64,000 nucleotides of DNA, taken from assembly GCA_902604695.1 (NCBI GenBank), contig CACKZT010000001.1:1-64000 (forward strand), in the 5' to 3' direction. The stretch is from an uncultured Pelagibacteraceae bacterium (GTDB lineage: Bacteria > Pseudomonadota > Alphaproteobacteria > Pelagibacterales > Pelagibacteraceae). Under the pieces are notes generated by a model. The model made no database searches. It saw only the letters and a program-made list of their open reading frames with translations, and was not told the origin of the DNA. The translations under genes were made by a program, and so were the position numbers. The first letter of the stretch is position 1, and every line of letters starts with the position of its first letter. This document shows, one piece after another, positions 26,059 through 34,698 of this stretch.

Positions 26059-27099
26059 ATGATTAAAGTTGGCGAACATATCACGATTGATTTTCTTGGT
26101 GTAAAAAAAGATTATACTCCTGAATTTTATGAAAAAGTTATTTATAAAATTGCAAAAGCAGCAAAAGTAGAAATTTTAAATGTTTCTTCGCATAGTTTTG
26201 AGCCACAAGGGTTCACTTTAGTAGCTTTACTATCTGAAAGTCATTTTAGCTTCCATACATTTCCTGAAAGGGGAGTTATAAGTTTTGATTTTTTCACTTG
26301 CGGAAAAGTTAATCCAAAAGTTGCACTTAAAATTTTAAGGAAAGAAATTCAACACGAAAGAGCTGTTACCAACAGTTTTGATAGAAGTAGTATTGGGCTT
26401 TATGATGACATTTATAGTACCACGGGTCAAAAAAAATTTTATGTCGTTAAAAATGTATTAGAAAAATTTACATCTAAAGTTGGTCAATTTGTCGAAATAA
26501 TGGATTTAGAAGAATTTGGACATGCGTTATTTATTGATCATGAAATTCAAGTTGCCGAAAAAGATGAAAAAATTTATAGTTCAAATTTTTTTAAATCTAG
26601 TTACGATCTGAGTAAAAAAAATAACAACATAGCTATAATCGGCGGAGGAGACGGCGGTGTTGCTAGAGCTTGTTTAGAGAATAATTCAAATTATATTGAT
26701 TGGTTTGAACTTGACCCAGAAATTGTAGATGCTTGTTATAGACATTTGCCTAAAGTTTGTTCAAAGGTAAGAAAAAGCAATAAAGTAAAAACTTTTTGGG
26801 GAGATGCTTTTAAAAGTATTAAAGAAATAGAAGATTCAAAGTATGACAAAATTTTTGTAGATTTAAATGATGACCAATATTGTATTGATTTAGCTAAGAA
26901 AAATATGAAGGCTTTAAAAAGAATTCTAAAAAAAGGTGGAATTATTACCGCTCAAGTTGGAAGTAAAGATAAAAAACCAAAACAAGTTGAAAATTGGTGT
27001 AATGTTCTAAATAAAAGTTTTGGAAATGTAAAAATCTCTGGGATTTACGTTCCAAGTTTTGACTGTAATTGGAATTTTGCCTCATCAATAATGAGATAA
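26059..27099 (+). CDS. fused S-adenosylmethionine decarboxylase-aminopropyltransferase (SpeD-SpeE)
   Basis: 346 residues in two parts. Residues 1-110 are a prokaryotic SpeD: LLSESHFSFHTFPE carries the self-cleavage site, with Ser61 becoming the pyruvoyl group, His66 and FFTCG Cys81 in catalytic positions. Residues about 115-346 are an aminopropyltransferase with the dcSAM motif IIGGGDGGVAR and the C-terminal YVPSFDCNWNFASS. The usual DxxDP catalytic motif appears as FVDLNDD and the YHE motif is absent, so amine specificity may be unusual. The protein would make a polyamine and MTA, which mtnP immediately upstream (same strand) consumes. It starts 6 bp after the aldolase stop. Confidence 0.88.
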   Translation: MIKVGEHITIDFLGVKKDYTPEFYEKVIYKIAKAAKVEILNVSSHSFEPQGFTLVALLSESHFSFHTFPERGVISFDFFTCGKVNPKVALKILRKEIQHERAVTNSFDRSSIGLYDDIYSTTGQKKFYVVKNVLEKFTSKVGQFVEIMDLEEFGHALFIDHEIQVAEKDEKIYSSNFFKSSYDLSKKNNNIAIIGGGDGGVARACLENNSNYIDWFELDPEIVDACYRHLPKVCSKVRKSNKVKTFWGDAFKSIKEIEDSKYDKIFVDLNDDQYCIDLAKKNMKALKRILKKGGIITAQVGSKDKKPKQVENWCNVLNKSFGNVKISGIYVPSFDCNWNFASSIMR

Positions 27100-27178
27100 T
27101 TTATCGGTTTAGTTGAAAATTAATTCCTAGAATATTTCCTTTTTTTTATTTAGAATATCGACAACAATAGGAGAAAAC

Positions 27179-28006
27179 ATGAAAAAAATAACTAAGATTT
27201 TTTTGTCTTTTGTAACCTTGTTTTTTTTATTAAGTGGAATTTCATTTTCAGATAATATAAAAATTGGTACTGAAGGCGCTTACCCTCCATGGAATGCAAA
27301 AGATGCTTCAGGAAAATTGATTGGTTTTGAAGTAGATTTAGCAATGGAATTATGTAAAATCACAGGAGATACTTGCTCTATAGTAGAACAAGATTGGGAC
27401 GGAATGATTCCAGCTCTTCAGGCAGGCAAGTTCGATGCAATAATGGCAGGCATGTCGATAACCGACGAAAGAAAACAAAAGATTAATTTTTCTCAAGGAT
27501 ATGCTGATGAAGTAGCTTCTTTTGCTTCTCTTAAGAAATCTAACATTAAACTTGGTGGATTGAAATCTTTAAGTCTCGCCGATATAGACGGTAAAGAACA
27601 AAAAACCTTGGACACAATTAAAAAAACATTAGAAGGTAAAATTGTTGGTGTTCAATCAGGCACAATCTTTCAGAATTTTTTGAAATCTGGACTTGTGGGA
27701 AAAGTAAATGTTTGGACTTATAAAACTCAAGATGAAGTTAATCTTGATTTGTCATCTGGTCGTATAGATTTATCTTTAGCTGCAGCTGTTGCTACAACAG
27801 ATTATAACTCTAAAGCTGGAAATGTTTTAAAATTGGTTGGTCCTACTTTTTCAGGCGGAGTATTTGGTAATGGAGTTGGTATTGGTTTAAGAAAAAATGA
27901 TACTAAACTTTTAAATTCCTTTAACTCAGCGATAGATACAGCAAGAAAAAAAGGAATAATCAAAAAGTTGGCAATTAAACATTTTGGTTTTGACGCCTCT
28001 ATGTAA
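27179..28006 (+). CDS. polar amino-acid ABC transporter substrate-binding protein
   Basis: 275 residues with a signal peptide (KIFLSFVTLFFLLSGISFS, cleavage near FS-DN). The mature start IKIGTEGAYPPWN and GFEVDLAMEL, DWDGMIPALQAGKFDAIMAG, SITDERKQKINFS are signatures of family 3 binding proteins of the Lys/Arg/ornithine/octopine type. A good AGGAG ribosome site precedes the ATG by 6 bases. Two permease genes follow after a strong hairpin. Basic amino acids, opines or polyamine-related amines are possible ligands; sequence alone does not decide. Confidence 0.9.
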   Translation: MKKITKIFLSFVTLFFLLSGISFSDNIKIGTEGAYPPWNAKDASGKLIGFEVDLAMELCKITGDTCSIVEQDWDGMIPALQAGKFDAIMAGMSITDERKQKINFSQGYADEVASFASLKKSNIKLGGLKSLSLADIDGKEQKTLDTIKKTLEGKIVGVQSGTIFQNFLKSGLVGKVNVWTYKTQDEVNLDLSSGRIDLSLAAAVATTDYNSKAGNVLKLVGPTFSGGVFGNGVGIGLRKNDTKLLNSFNSAIDTARKKGIIKKLAIKHFGFDASM

Positions 28007-28014
28007 TTAAGAAC

Positions 28015-28040
28015 TGGGCAATAAATTTTATTATTGCCCA
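28015..28040 (+). terminator. hairpin between binding-protein and permease genes
   Basis: A perfect 10-bp stem, TGGGCAATAA (28015-28024) against TTATTGCCCA (28031-28040), with a 6-base loop. It fills the 41-base space between the binding-protein stop and the first permease ATG, which follows 7 bases after the stem. There is no T-tract, so it is more likely an mRNA-stabilising or attenuating element than a full terminator, and it may occlude the permease ribosome site. Confidence 0.7.
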
Positions 28041-28047
28041 ACTCATA

Positions 28048-28737
28048 ATGGAACTTTTAGCTTTTGGCGATCAAGGTTGGGGAGACGAAATTCTAAGGGC
28101 AACTTTTATCACAATCTTTGTTGCACTATCAGCCTTTTTAATAGGTTTTATTTTTGCAACTTTATTTGTTTTTTTTAAATTATCAAAAAAAAAATATTTA
28201 AATTTTATTGGAAATATTTATACAACAATTTTCAGGGGTGTTCCTGAGTTGTTGATTATCTATTTATTTTTCTTTGGAGGGAGTTCGGCCATCATGTTCG
28301 TATCTAAAATTTTTGGATACGATGGCTATATAGAAATAAATGCTTTTTTAACAGGAGCGATATCTATAGGAATAATTTCTGGAGCATATTCAACTGAAGT
28401 TTTAAGAGGTGCGATACTTGCAATTGATAAAAGTCAATTCGAAGGAGCACAAGCGTTAGGTATGAAAAGATATGTTTATTTTCTTAAAGTAATAACTCCT
28501 CAAGTTTTGAGATTAGCAATACCGAATCTAAGTAATGTTTGGCAAATTACATTAAAAGATACTTCTCTTATATCGGTAACAGGACTTGTAGAATTAATGA
28601 GACAATCTTATATTGCTTCTGGATCAACTCGTAATCCTTTGTTTTTCTATTTATTTGCTGCAGTGATTTATTTAATCTTAACTACTTTTAGCTTAAAATT
28701 TTTTAACAGGCTAGAAAAGCGTTACAATTTTTCTTGA
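28048..28737 (+). CDS. polar amino-acid ABC transporter permease (HisQ/OccQ type)
   Basis: 229 residues with about five membrane helices. The family-typical TTIFRGVPELLIIYLFFFGG and the EAA loop (EGAQALGMKRYVYFLKVITP) are present, with ITLKDTSLISVTGLVELM following. It pairs with the next gene as the heterodimeric channel. The two permease genes are separated by a single base. No ATP-binding gene is present in this operon or next to it. Confidence 0.92.
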   Translation: MELLAFGDQGWGDEILRATFITIFVALSAFLIGFIFATLFVFFKLSKKKYLNFIGNIYTTIFRGVPELLIIYLFFFGGSSAIMFVSKIFGYDGYIEINAFLTGAISIGIISGAYSTEVLRGAILAIDKSQFEGAQALGMKRYVYFLKVITPQVLRLAIPNLSNVWQITLKDTSLISVTGLVELMRQSYIASGSTRNPLFFYLFAAVIYLILTTFSLKFFNRLEKRYNFS

Positions 28738-28738
28738 T

Positions 28739-29407
28739 ATGACAATTTTAATTGAAAATATTCCCTATCTTTTAAAAGCTTCGTTTCTCACAATACAGTT
28801 AACTCTAATTTCATTGATCATAGGTTTAATAATCGGTTTTTTTTTCTCAATTATGAGATTAAGTAAAAATTTTTTTTTATATAATATCGCATACTATTAT
28901 TCTTTTATTTTTCGTGGAACACCATTATTGGTACAAATTTTTATAATTTACTTTGGTTTAGCACAATTAGAGTTTATTAGAGACTCTATATTATGGGCAA
29001 TTTTAAAAAAGCCATTTTGGTGTGCAATAATTGCTTTTTCATTAAATACAGGAGCTTATACATCTGAAATTTTAAGAGCAGCATTCGAAAAAGTTGAAAA
29101 AAATATAATTGAAACTGGTAAAAGTTTAGGTATGTCAAAATTTAATATTTTTTACAAAATTAAACTACCAATAGCCATTAAACAATCAGTTCCAGCTTAT
29201 GGCAATGAAATGATACTAATGTTAAAAGGTACATCTCTAGCTAGTACGGTTACATTAATTGATCTTACAGGAGCATCCAAATATATAATTTCTACAAATT
29301 TTAATCCTGTAGAAGTTTTCATTTTTGCTGGAAGTATATACTTGATTTTAACTTTTTTGATCCATAGTTTGATAAAATTAGTAGAAAAAAAATTAGGATA
29401 TTATTAA
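28739..29407 (+). CDS. polar amino-acid ABC transporter permease (HisM/OccM type)
   Basis: 222 residues with about five membrane helices. SFIFRGTPLLVQIFIIYFGL is the HisM-type loop, the EAA loop is ETGKSLGMSKFNIFYKIKLP, and MLKGTSLASTVTLIDLTGAS follows. Partner of the preceding permease. The next gene, a carbon-nitrogen hydrolase, begins directly after its stop. The HisP-like ATPase normally found here is missing and must come from elsewhere in the genome. Confidence 0.92.
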   Translation: MTILIENIPYLLKASFLTIQLTLISLIIGLIIGFFFSIMRLSKNFFLYNIAYYYSFIFRGTPLLVQIFIIYFGLAQLEFIRDSILWAILKKPFWCAIIAFSLNTGAYTSEILRAAFEKVEKNIIETGKSLGMSKFNIFYKIKLPIAIKQSVPAYGNEMILMLKGTSLASTVTLIDLTGASKYIISTNFNPVEVFIFAGSIYLILTFLIHSLIKLVEKKLGYY

Positions 29408-30205
29408 ATGTTCAAAGTTTCCTGTATTCAATTAAAATCAAATAATAATTTTCAATATAATCTTAATAAAACAAAAAAATTGATTACTAAAGCGATCAAA
29501 CAAAAAACCGATTTTATATTAACACCGGAAGTTTCTTCAGTTTTTTCATTAAATAAAAAGAAACTTTTAAAAAAATGCACGTCAATGAATGCTGACATTT
29601 ATGTAAATGGATTGAGAAAAATTGCAAAAAAAAATAAAAAATGGATACTTATTGGGTCTGTTATTCTTAAAATAAAAAAAAATAAACTTGTAAATAGATC
29701 AATATTAATAAATTCAAAAGGAATTATTACAGATTTTTACGATAAGATACATATGTATGATGTAACATTAAGCAAAAAGGAAAAATATTTTGAGTCTAAA
29801 ACTTTTTCTGCTGGAAAAAAAATCAAAATTTCAAATTTGCCTTGGGGTAAGTTAGGAATGTCAATATGTTATGATCTTAGATTTCCATTAATGTATAGGA
29901 GATTATCCCAAAGTGGAGCATTATTTCTTTCTGTTCCATCTGCCTTTACAGAAACCACAGGTAAAAAACATTGGCATTCATTATTAAAGGCAAGAGCTAT
30001 AGAGAACTTTTCATATGTTTTTGCACCTGCGCAAGGCGGAAAACATTATAATGGCAGAAAAACATTTGGACATTCTTTAATAATTTCACCAGATGGAAAA
30101 ATTATTAAAGAATTAAAAAAAAAGGAAGGAGTAATAACTGCTTCTATTAATCCTTTAATAGCAAAAAAATTAAGAAAAAATATTCCAAGTCTTAATTCAG
30201 ATTAA
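29408..30205 (+). CDS. carbon-nitrogen hydrolase, Nit1-type (deaminated-glutathione amidase-like)
   Basis: 265 residues of the nitrilase superfamily with the full Glu-Lys-Cys triad: Glu in ILTPEVSSVF, Lys in FYDKIHMYDV, Cys in MSICYDLRFP. SAFTETTGKKHWHSLLKARA and APAQGGKHYNGRKTFGHS are closest to Nit1/YbeM, which hydrolyses deaminated glutathione as a repair reaction. It is adjacent to a permease gene, so a role on an imported amide is possible, but the family signature favours metabolite repair. Convergent with the DUF6165 gene, whose stop begins at the next base. Confidence 0.85.
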   Translation: MFKVSCIQLKSNNNFQYNLNKTKKLITKAIKQKTDFILTPEVSSVFSLNKKKLLKKCTSMNADIYVNGLRKIAKKNKKWILIGSVILKIKKNKLVNRSILINSKGIITDFYDKIHMYDVTLSKKEKYFESKTFSAGKKIKISNLPWGKLGMSICYDLRFPLMYRRLSQSGALFLSVPSAFTETTGKKHWHSLLKARAIENFSYVFAPAQGGKHYNGRKTFGHSLIISPDGKIIKELKKKEGVITASINPLIAKKLRKNIPSLNSD

Positions 30206-30601
30206 TTATTCGTAAGACTTAACCTCTTTAATGTTAGAACCTAAAGTTTCATTTATTACTAGTTTAATTTTTGCTCTTTGATCATTAAACTTATAGACAT
30301 TTCTTGCAAATGATACAAATTTATCTCCAAAATCATTATTTTTCTCACAAAGTCTTTTTCCATCTTCAATATCCCATAATTTTAAATTAATTTCCTTCAG
30401 CTTATCTATATGGACATTTATAAGTGATGGATCTGGAATAAAATGTTCAAAAGTTTTTTTTAAAGATTGAAGCTCTCTATTAATTTCATTTAGCTTTGCT
30501 TGATTTTGAATTTTTAATTTTTTAATTTCTAAAATTGTTATTTTATCAATCAATTCACCAGCAGATATTTCTGCCAATATTTTGTCTAATTTAGTATTCA
30601 T
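30206..30601 (-). CDS. DUF6165 protein
   Basis: 131 residues, fully helical in appearance. The stretch AGELIDKITILEIKKLKI is the hallmark of DUF6165, small proteins usually beside LPS glycosyltransferases. Several heptads of Leu/Ile (LKKTFEHFI, DKLKEINLKLWDIED) suggest a coiled coil or helical bundle. No signal peptide or membrane helix. It is divergent from a GT9 heptosyltransferase gene with 48 bases between, which agrees with the usual context. Function unknown. Confidence 0.75.
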   Translation of the reverse strand: MNTKLDKILAEISAGELIDKITILEIKKLKIQNQAKLNEINRELQSLKKTFEHFIPDPSLINVHIDKLKEINLKLWDIEDGKRLCEKNNDFGDKFVSFARNVYKFNDQRAKIKLVINETLGSNIKEVKSYE

Positions 30602-30649
30602 AATGTTTATTTTGATATATTAATTAAATAAATATACGCAGTACAAATA

Positions 30650-31582
30650 ATGTCAAATATTTTAATTATAAAACATGGTTCTCTAGGTGATATAATACAA
30701 GCTAATGGTGCCATGAAAGATATAAAGAATTTTTACAAGACCTCTAAAGTTCTTTTATTAACATCAGAACCTTATTCCTCTTTAATGTCACAATGCCCTT
30801 ATATAGATGGAGTTATAATAGATAAAAGGCTTCCAAGATGGAATATTTTTTATCTATTAAGATTAAAAAAATTACTAAAAAGATATAACTTTGAATTTGT
30901 TTTTGATTTACAAAATTCTAGCAGAACTTCATTCTACAGAAAATTTATTTTAAGAGATGTCGATTGGTCTTCATCTGAAACATCGCTCGAACCAGGACAG
31001 ATAAAAAAAGATTTCGACGCCTATCCTGTACTGGAAAGAATGAAAATCCAATTAGAAAAAAGTGCAATTATTACATCTAATATAAAGAACATTGATTTAA
31101 CCTGGGCATACACAGATATAGAAAGGTTAATAAAACAATATACAAATGATGAATTTATTTTAATTTTTCCTTTTTGTTCAAAAAAACATAAACAAAAAAA
31201 GTGGCCTTACTTCAAAGAATTGGTGAATAGAATTAAAGAAGTTTATAAAAATAAATATTCTATATTAGTTGCACCTGGACCAGGTGAGATTGAAGAAGCT
31301 CGAAGCCTTAATGCTAAGGTAGTTTTAGAAAATAACAAACCTATAAGTTTAACTAAACTGATAAGTTTGATTAACAAATCAAAACTAGTTATATCAAACG
31401 ATACTGGACCAGCTCATATTGCATCACATTTAAAAAAAAGTGGTATAGTTTTATTTGGAAGTCACATTTCTGCCGATAAAGTTAGTCTTGGAAATGAATA
31501 TTTTAAAATCATTTCAGAAAAAAAATTATCGGAGATTAAAACAGTAAAAGTCTTACAAAATATAAGAGAAATATTAAATTAA
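30650..31582 (+). CDS. GT9 heptosyltransferase-family glycosyltransferase
   Basis: 310 residues with the ADP-heptose:LPS heptosyltransferase pattern: IKHGSLGDIIQANGAMKDI at the N-terminus, ILIFPFCSKKHKQKKWPYFK in the middle, and ISNDTGPAHIASHLKKSGIV with LFGSH at the nucleotide-sugar site. It would add a sugar to the LPS core or another lipid-linked glycan at the inner membrane. It converges with a GT4 gene, the 3' ends overlapping by 9 bp. Donor sugar not determinable here. Confidence 0.88.
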   Translation: MSNILIIKHGSLGDIIQANGAMKDIKNFYKTSKVLLLTSEPYSSLMSQCPYIDGVIIDKRLPRWNIFYLLRLKKLLKRYNFEFVFDLQNSSRTSFYRKFILRDVDWSSSETSLEPGQIKKDFDAYPVLERMKIQLEKSAIITSNIKNIDLTWAYTDIERLIKQYTNDEFILIFPFCSKKHKQKKWPYFKELVNRIKEVYKNKYSILVAPGPGEIEEARSLNAKVVLENNKPISLTKLISLINKSKLVISNDTGPAHIASHLKKSGIVLFGSHISADKVSLGNEYFKIISEKKLSEIKTVKVLQNIREILN

Positions 31583-32665
31583 ATCTATATATTGCTTGAC
31601 TATTTTATTCCAATTAAATTTTTTAGAAAACTCTAAGGCGTTGTGTCCAAATTTTTTATAATTTTCATTTTCAAAATATTTTAATATTGTTTCGTATATG
31701 GAGTTTAAATTATTGCCGTCGCATAGATATCCTGTTTTACCATCATCTATTGAGTCTCTTTCTCCACCAAAAATACCTCCTATTGAACCTTTACCGTATG
31801 AGGCTGCTTCGATAAATGAGATACCAAAACCTTCAATGGACTTTTTATAAATTATTGATGGCATCAAAAATAAATCTGATTCATTTAATAAAGCTAGCTT
31901 GAGATCTTCTTCGGCTTTATTAATAAAAATGACTTCATTTTCCAAAGATAGTGCTTTCTTTTGTTTTTCAAGCACATCTCTCTCGTCACCATCTCCTATT
32001 GATATGTATTTAATTTTAGGAAATTTGGGTATTAAATTTTTAATTGTCATAAGTATATTTTGGTGACCTTTTCGTTTGTCCAACCTTGCTACTGTAATTA
32101 TTTTTGGAAAAGAATCTTTAAAAATTTCTTTTGCTTTAATTTTAGATTCTTTTTCAATTTCTATAGGATATTTGCAACCAGGATGAATAATTTTTATTTT
32201 TGATTCATCAGCTCCAAACTTAATTGCGAGATTTTTAGTAAAGTTCGAATTAGCAATAATAAAATTTGATTTTTTAAATGCTTTTATCATTCTAGAGTTT
32301 AATAAAGTTCCTTTAGGATGATTGATTTCTTTAGAATGTATTAGGCAAAAAGAAGTTGTCTTTTTTAAACTATCTATACTAATTTTTTCTATGCTTTTCC
32401 AATGATCAAAAAAAACTGCTCTCACTTTATTTTCACCAATAAAGTCTTTTATTAAATTAGCCTTTCTGTATTTTTTAAAAATCTTAAAACCAGATACCCT
32501 AAAAATATCCAATTTTGAAATTTTGTCATAAGTTTCAGAATTTTCATAACTATCTGCATAAACCTTGACTGGACCATGATTTAAAAGAGCTAGAGAAAGT
32601 CCTTCCATTAGACTCTGAATACCACCTACTTCCGGAGGAAAATTTCTAGTACAAATAAGAAACAT
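31574..32665 (-). CDS. GT4-family glycosyltransferase
   Basis: 363 residues, GT-B fold. N-terminal CTRNFPPEVGGIQSLMEGLS is the acceptor-site glycine loop of PimB/WcaI-type GT4 enzymes, ITVARLDKRKGHQNIL marks the second Rossmann domain, and EGFGISFIEAASYGKGSIGG holds the E-x7-E catalytic pair. It would transfer a sugar from an NDP donor to a lipid or glycan acceptor. With the neighbouring GT9 and DUF6165 genes it probably belongs to envelope glycolipid synthesis. The start ATG is 41 bases from the divergent carbonic-anhydrase gene. Confidence 0.9.
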   Translation of the reverse strand: MFLICTRNFPPEVGGIQSLMEGLSLALLNHGPVKVYADSYENSETYDKISKLDIFRVSGFKIFKKYRKANLIKDFIGENKVRAVFFDHWKSIEKISIDSLKKTTSFCLIHSKEINHPKGTLLNSRMIKAFKKSNFIIANSNFTKNLAIKFGADESKIKIIHPGCKYPIEIEKESKIKAKEIFKDSFPKIITVARLDKRKGHQNILMTIKNLIPKFPKIKYISIGDGDERDVLEKQKKALSLENEVIFINKAEEDLKLALLNESDLFLMPSIIYKKSIEGFGISFIEAASYGKGSIGGIFGGERDSIDDGKTGYLCDGNNLNSIYETILKYFENENYKKFGHNALEFSKKFNWNKIVKQYIDLI

Positions 32666-32706
32666 ATTATATTATAAAAGAATTAAATATATATTACAGC
32701 AATTTT

Positions 32707-33210
32707 ATGATTTATGATTTTAAAGGACATACACCAAAATTAGATCCAAATAGTTGGGTTGCACCTAACGCAGTAATCATTGGCAAAGTTGAATTGAAAA
32801 AAGACTCAAACATCTGGTTCAACGCAACTTTAAGAGGAGATGTAGAACCCATCACAATAGGAGAGGGTTCAAACGTACAAGATGGAAGCGTGATTCACAC
32901 CGATCCGGGTTGCCCGACTATTTTAGGAAAAAATGTAACTGTTGGACATTTAGTAATGCTGCATGGATGTACTATTGAAGATGATTGTTTAATTGGGATA
33001 GGAAGTACGATTTTAAATAAAGCAAAAATTGGTAAAAATTCAATTATAGGAGCAAACGCTTTAGTTACAGAAAATAAAGTAATTCCTGAGAGATCTCTAG
33101 TAATAGGCAGTCCTGGAAAAATTATTAGAGAAATTACAGAAAAGGAAATAAAAGCTATAAAAGAAAATGCTCAGCATTACGTTGATAATTATAAAAAATA
33201 TCTAAAGTAA
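32707..33210 (+). CDS. gamma carbonic anhydrase family protein
   Basis: 167 residues forming a left-handed beta-helix of hexapeptide repeats (for example ITIGEGSNVQDGSVIH, PTILGKNVTVGHLVMLHG). The three metal-ligand histidines are at VIHTDPG, VGHLV and MLHGC. This is the YrdA/PaaY-type subgroup, with NIWFNATLRGD as its characteristic opening. Members bind zinc or similar metals; many show weak or no carbonic anhydrase activity, so the enzymatic role is uncertain. Short C-terminal helix (KEIKAIKENAQHY). Converges with the PNPOx-like gene 1 bp away. Confidence 0.92.
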   Translation: MIYDFKGHTPKLDPNSWVAPNAVIIGKVELKKDSNIWFNATLRGDVEPITIGEGSNVQDGSVIHTDPGCPTILGKNVTVGHLVMLHGCTIEDDCLIGIGSTILNKAKIGKNSIIGANALVTENKVIPERSLVIGSPGKIIREITEKEIKAIKENAQHYVDNYKKYLK

Positions 33211-33211
33211 A

Positions 33212-33823
33212 TTAAGGAACTAGCCAAGTAAAATTTTTAGATTCATTAAAATTTATTAAAGCTCTACGATGTCCTTTAGCAGCTAAATAAAGCCATTCAA
33301 TACTTTTAATTTTACATTTAATCACACAAAAATTTTTATAACCTGCTTCGCTTTCTTCTTTTGTAAAATCAAAGTTATCAAACTTACTATCTAAACCCGA
33401 AGTAGGTTTATCTGACTCAGTTCCTGGGCCATTTTCTACCAAATAACACTTTCTACTTATATGGCCTGTATTTTTCCAAGATTCTTTAGAAATATCATTA
33501 TTAAAATTCACTACACACTCAGCCTTTATTCTTAATTGAATCTTTTCTTCTTTACCGTAAAATAAAATTGAACAGTTCGGATTTTTTTTTATTTTTTCAA
33601 TTTTAGAGGATCTTATATCACTATGATATTGAATATAATTATTTTCCTGATCAACTTTTCTTATAACTACAACTCTACCATCTAAATTTGTTTCATTCCC
33701 GCAAATAAAAACTGGTGTTCTAAATTCTGATGATCTATCTAACACGGCGTTAGTTAAAAGACTCCAAATCTTTTTTTTAATTTCATCTGAATTTTCGTAA
33801 TAACTTACAACTTCCTTAGACAC
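33212..33823 (-). CDS. pyridoxamine 5'-phosphate oxidase-like FMN protein
   Basis: 203 residues with the split-barrel FMN fold: VVVIRKVDQENNYIQYHSDI, then SSKIEKIKKNPNCSILFYG, then QLRIKAECVV, and the C-terminal IEWLYLAAKGHRRALINF. It resembles the PdxH-like family, but PdxH itself ends with a different R-x-H active-site pattern, so true pyridoxal-phosphate oxidase activity is unproven. It sits 3 bp after the beta-hydroxyacid dehydrogenase stop on the same strand, forming a two-gene operon. Confidence 0.8.
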   Translation of the reverse strand: MSKEVVSYYENSDEIKKKIWSLLTNAVLDRSSEFRTPVFICGNETNLDGRVVVIRKVDQENNYIQYHSDIRSSKIEKIKKNPNCSILFYGKEEKIQLRIKAECVVNFNNDISKESWKNTGHISRKCYLVENGPGTESDKPTSGLDSKFDNFDFTKEESEAGYKNFCVIKCKIKSIEWLYLAAKGHRRALINFNESKNFTWLVP

Positions 33824-33826
33824 GAC

Positions 33827-34696
33827 TTATTTTTTCAATCTTTTTATTAAACTTGAGGTGTCCCACCTTTGACCACCCATTTTTTGTACTTCAGAATAAT
33901 AATCATCTATAATTTTTGTAATTGGCAAAGGAGAATTATTTTTTTTGGCTTCTTCCATTGCTATTTTTAAATCTTTTCTCATCCAGTCTACTGCAAAACC
34001 ATAATCAAATTTATCTTCGATCATTGTTTTATGTCTATTTTCCATTTGCCATGATTGGGCTGCACCTTTCGATATTACCTCAATAACATCTTTCATATTT
34101 AATCCTGCGTTCATTCCAAAGTTTATAGCTTCAGATAAACCCTGAACTAGGCCGGCTATACAAATTTGATTAACCATTTTTGTTAGCTGTCCACTTCCTG
34201 AAGGGCCAAGTAATTTAATTTTTTTACTATAGCAGTCTATAACAGGTTCAGCTTTATTAAATGGAGCTTCATCTCCACCCACCATTACTGTAAGAGCCCC
34301 TCCTTCAGCACCAGCCTGACCCCCTGAAATTGGAGCATCAAGAAAATCAAAACCTTTTGTTTTAGACTCTTTATAAAGTTCCCGTGCAATATTAGCTGAG
34401 GCTGTGGTATTATCAATGTAGACGGAACCTTTTTTTGCTGTTTTAAAAAGTCCTTTATCACCTAAAGTAACTTCTTTTAAATCATTATCATTTCCAACAC
34501 AGGTAAAAATAAAATCACTGTCTTTTACTGCATCCATTGGTGTTTCAGCAAAACTACCTTTATATTCTTTAGTCCATTTTTCCGCTTTAGATTTTGTTCG
34601 GTTATAAACAGTTACATTATGGCCAGCTTTTGATATATAACCAGCCATAGGGTAACCCATGACACCTAAACCTATGAAAGAAACTTTACAACTCAT
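33827..34696 (-). CDS. beta-hydroxyacid dehydrogenase (3-hydroxyisobutyrate/tartronate semialdehyde reductase type)
   Basis: 289 residues. NAD(P) motif FIGLGVMGYPMAGYISKAGH, substrate motif DAPISGGQAGAEGGALTVMV, catalytic lysine in GSGQLTKMVNQI and KDLKIAMEEA near the C-terminus are all standard for the 3-hydroxyisobutyrate dehydrogenase family. Candidates are GarR/GlxR (tartronate semialdehyde), 3-hydroxyisobutyrate or succinic-semialdehyde-type substrates; this cannot be settled by eye. The start codon lies only 2 bases from that of the divergent MFS gene, so promoters must lie within coding sequence. Confidence 0.88.
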   Translation of the reverse strand: MSCKVSFIGLGVMGYPMAGYISKAGHNVTVYNRTKSKAEKWTKEYKGSFAETPMDAVKDSDFIFTCVGNDNDLKEVTLGDKGLFKTAKKGSVYIDNTTASANIARELYKESKTKGFDFLDAPISGGQAGAEGGALTVMVGGDEAPFNKAEPVIDCYSKKIKLLGPSGSGQLTKMVNQICIAGLVQGLSEAINFGMNAGLNMKDVIEVISKGAAQSWQMENRHKTMIEDKFDYGFAVDWMRKDLKIAMEEAKKNNSPLPITKIIDDYYSEVQKMGGQRWDTSSLIKRLKK

Positions 34697-34698
34697 AA

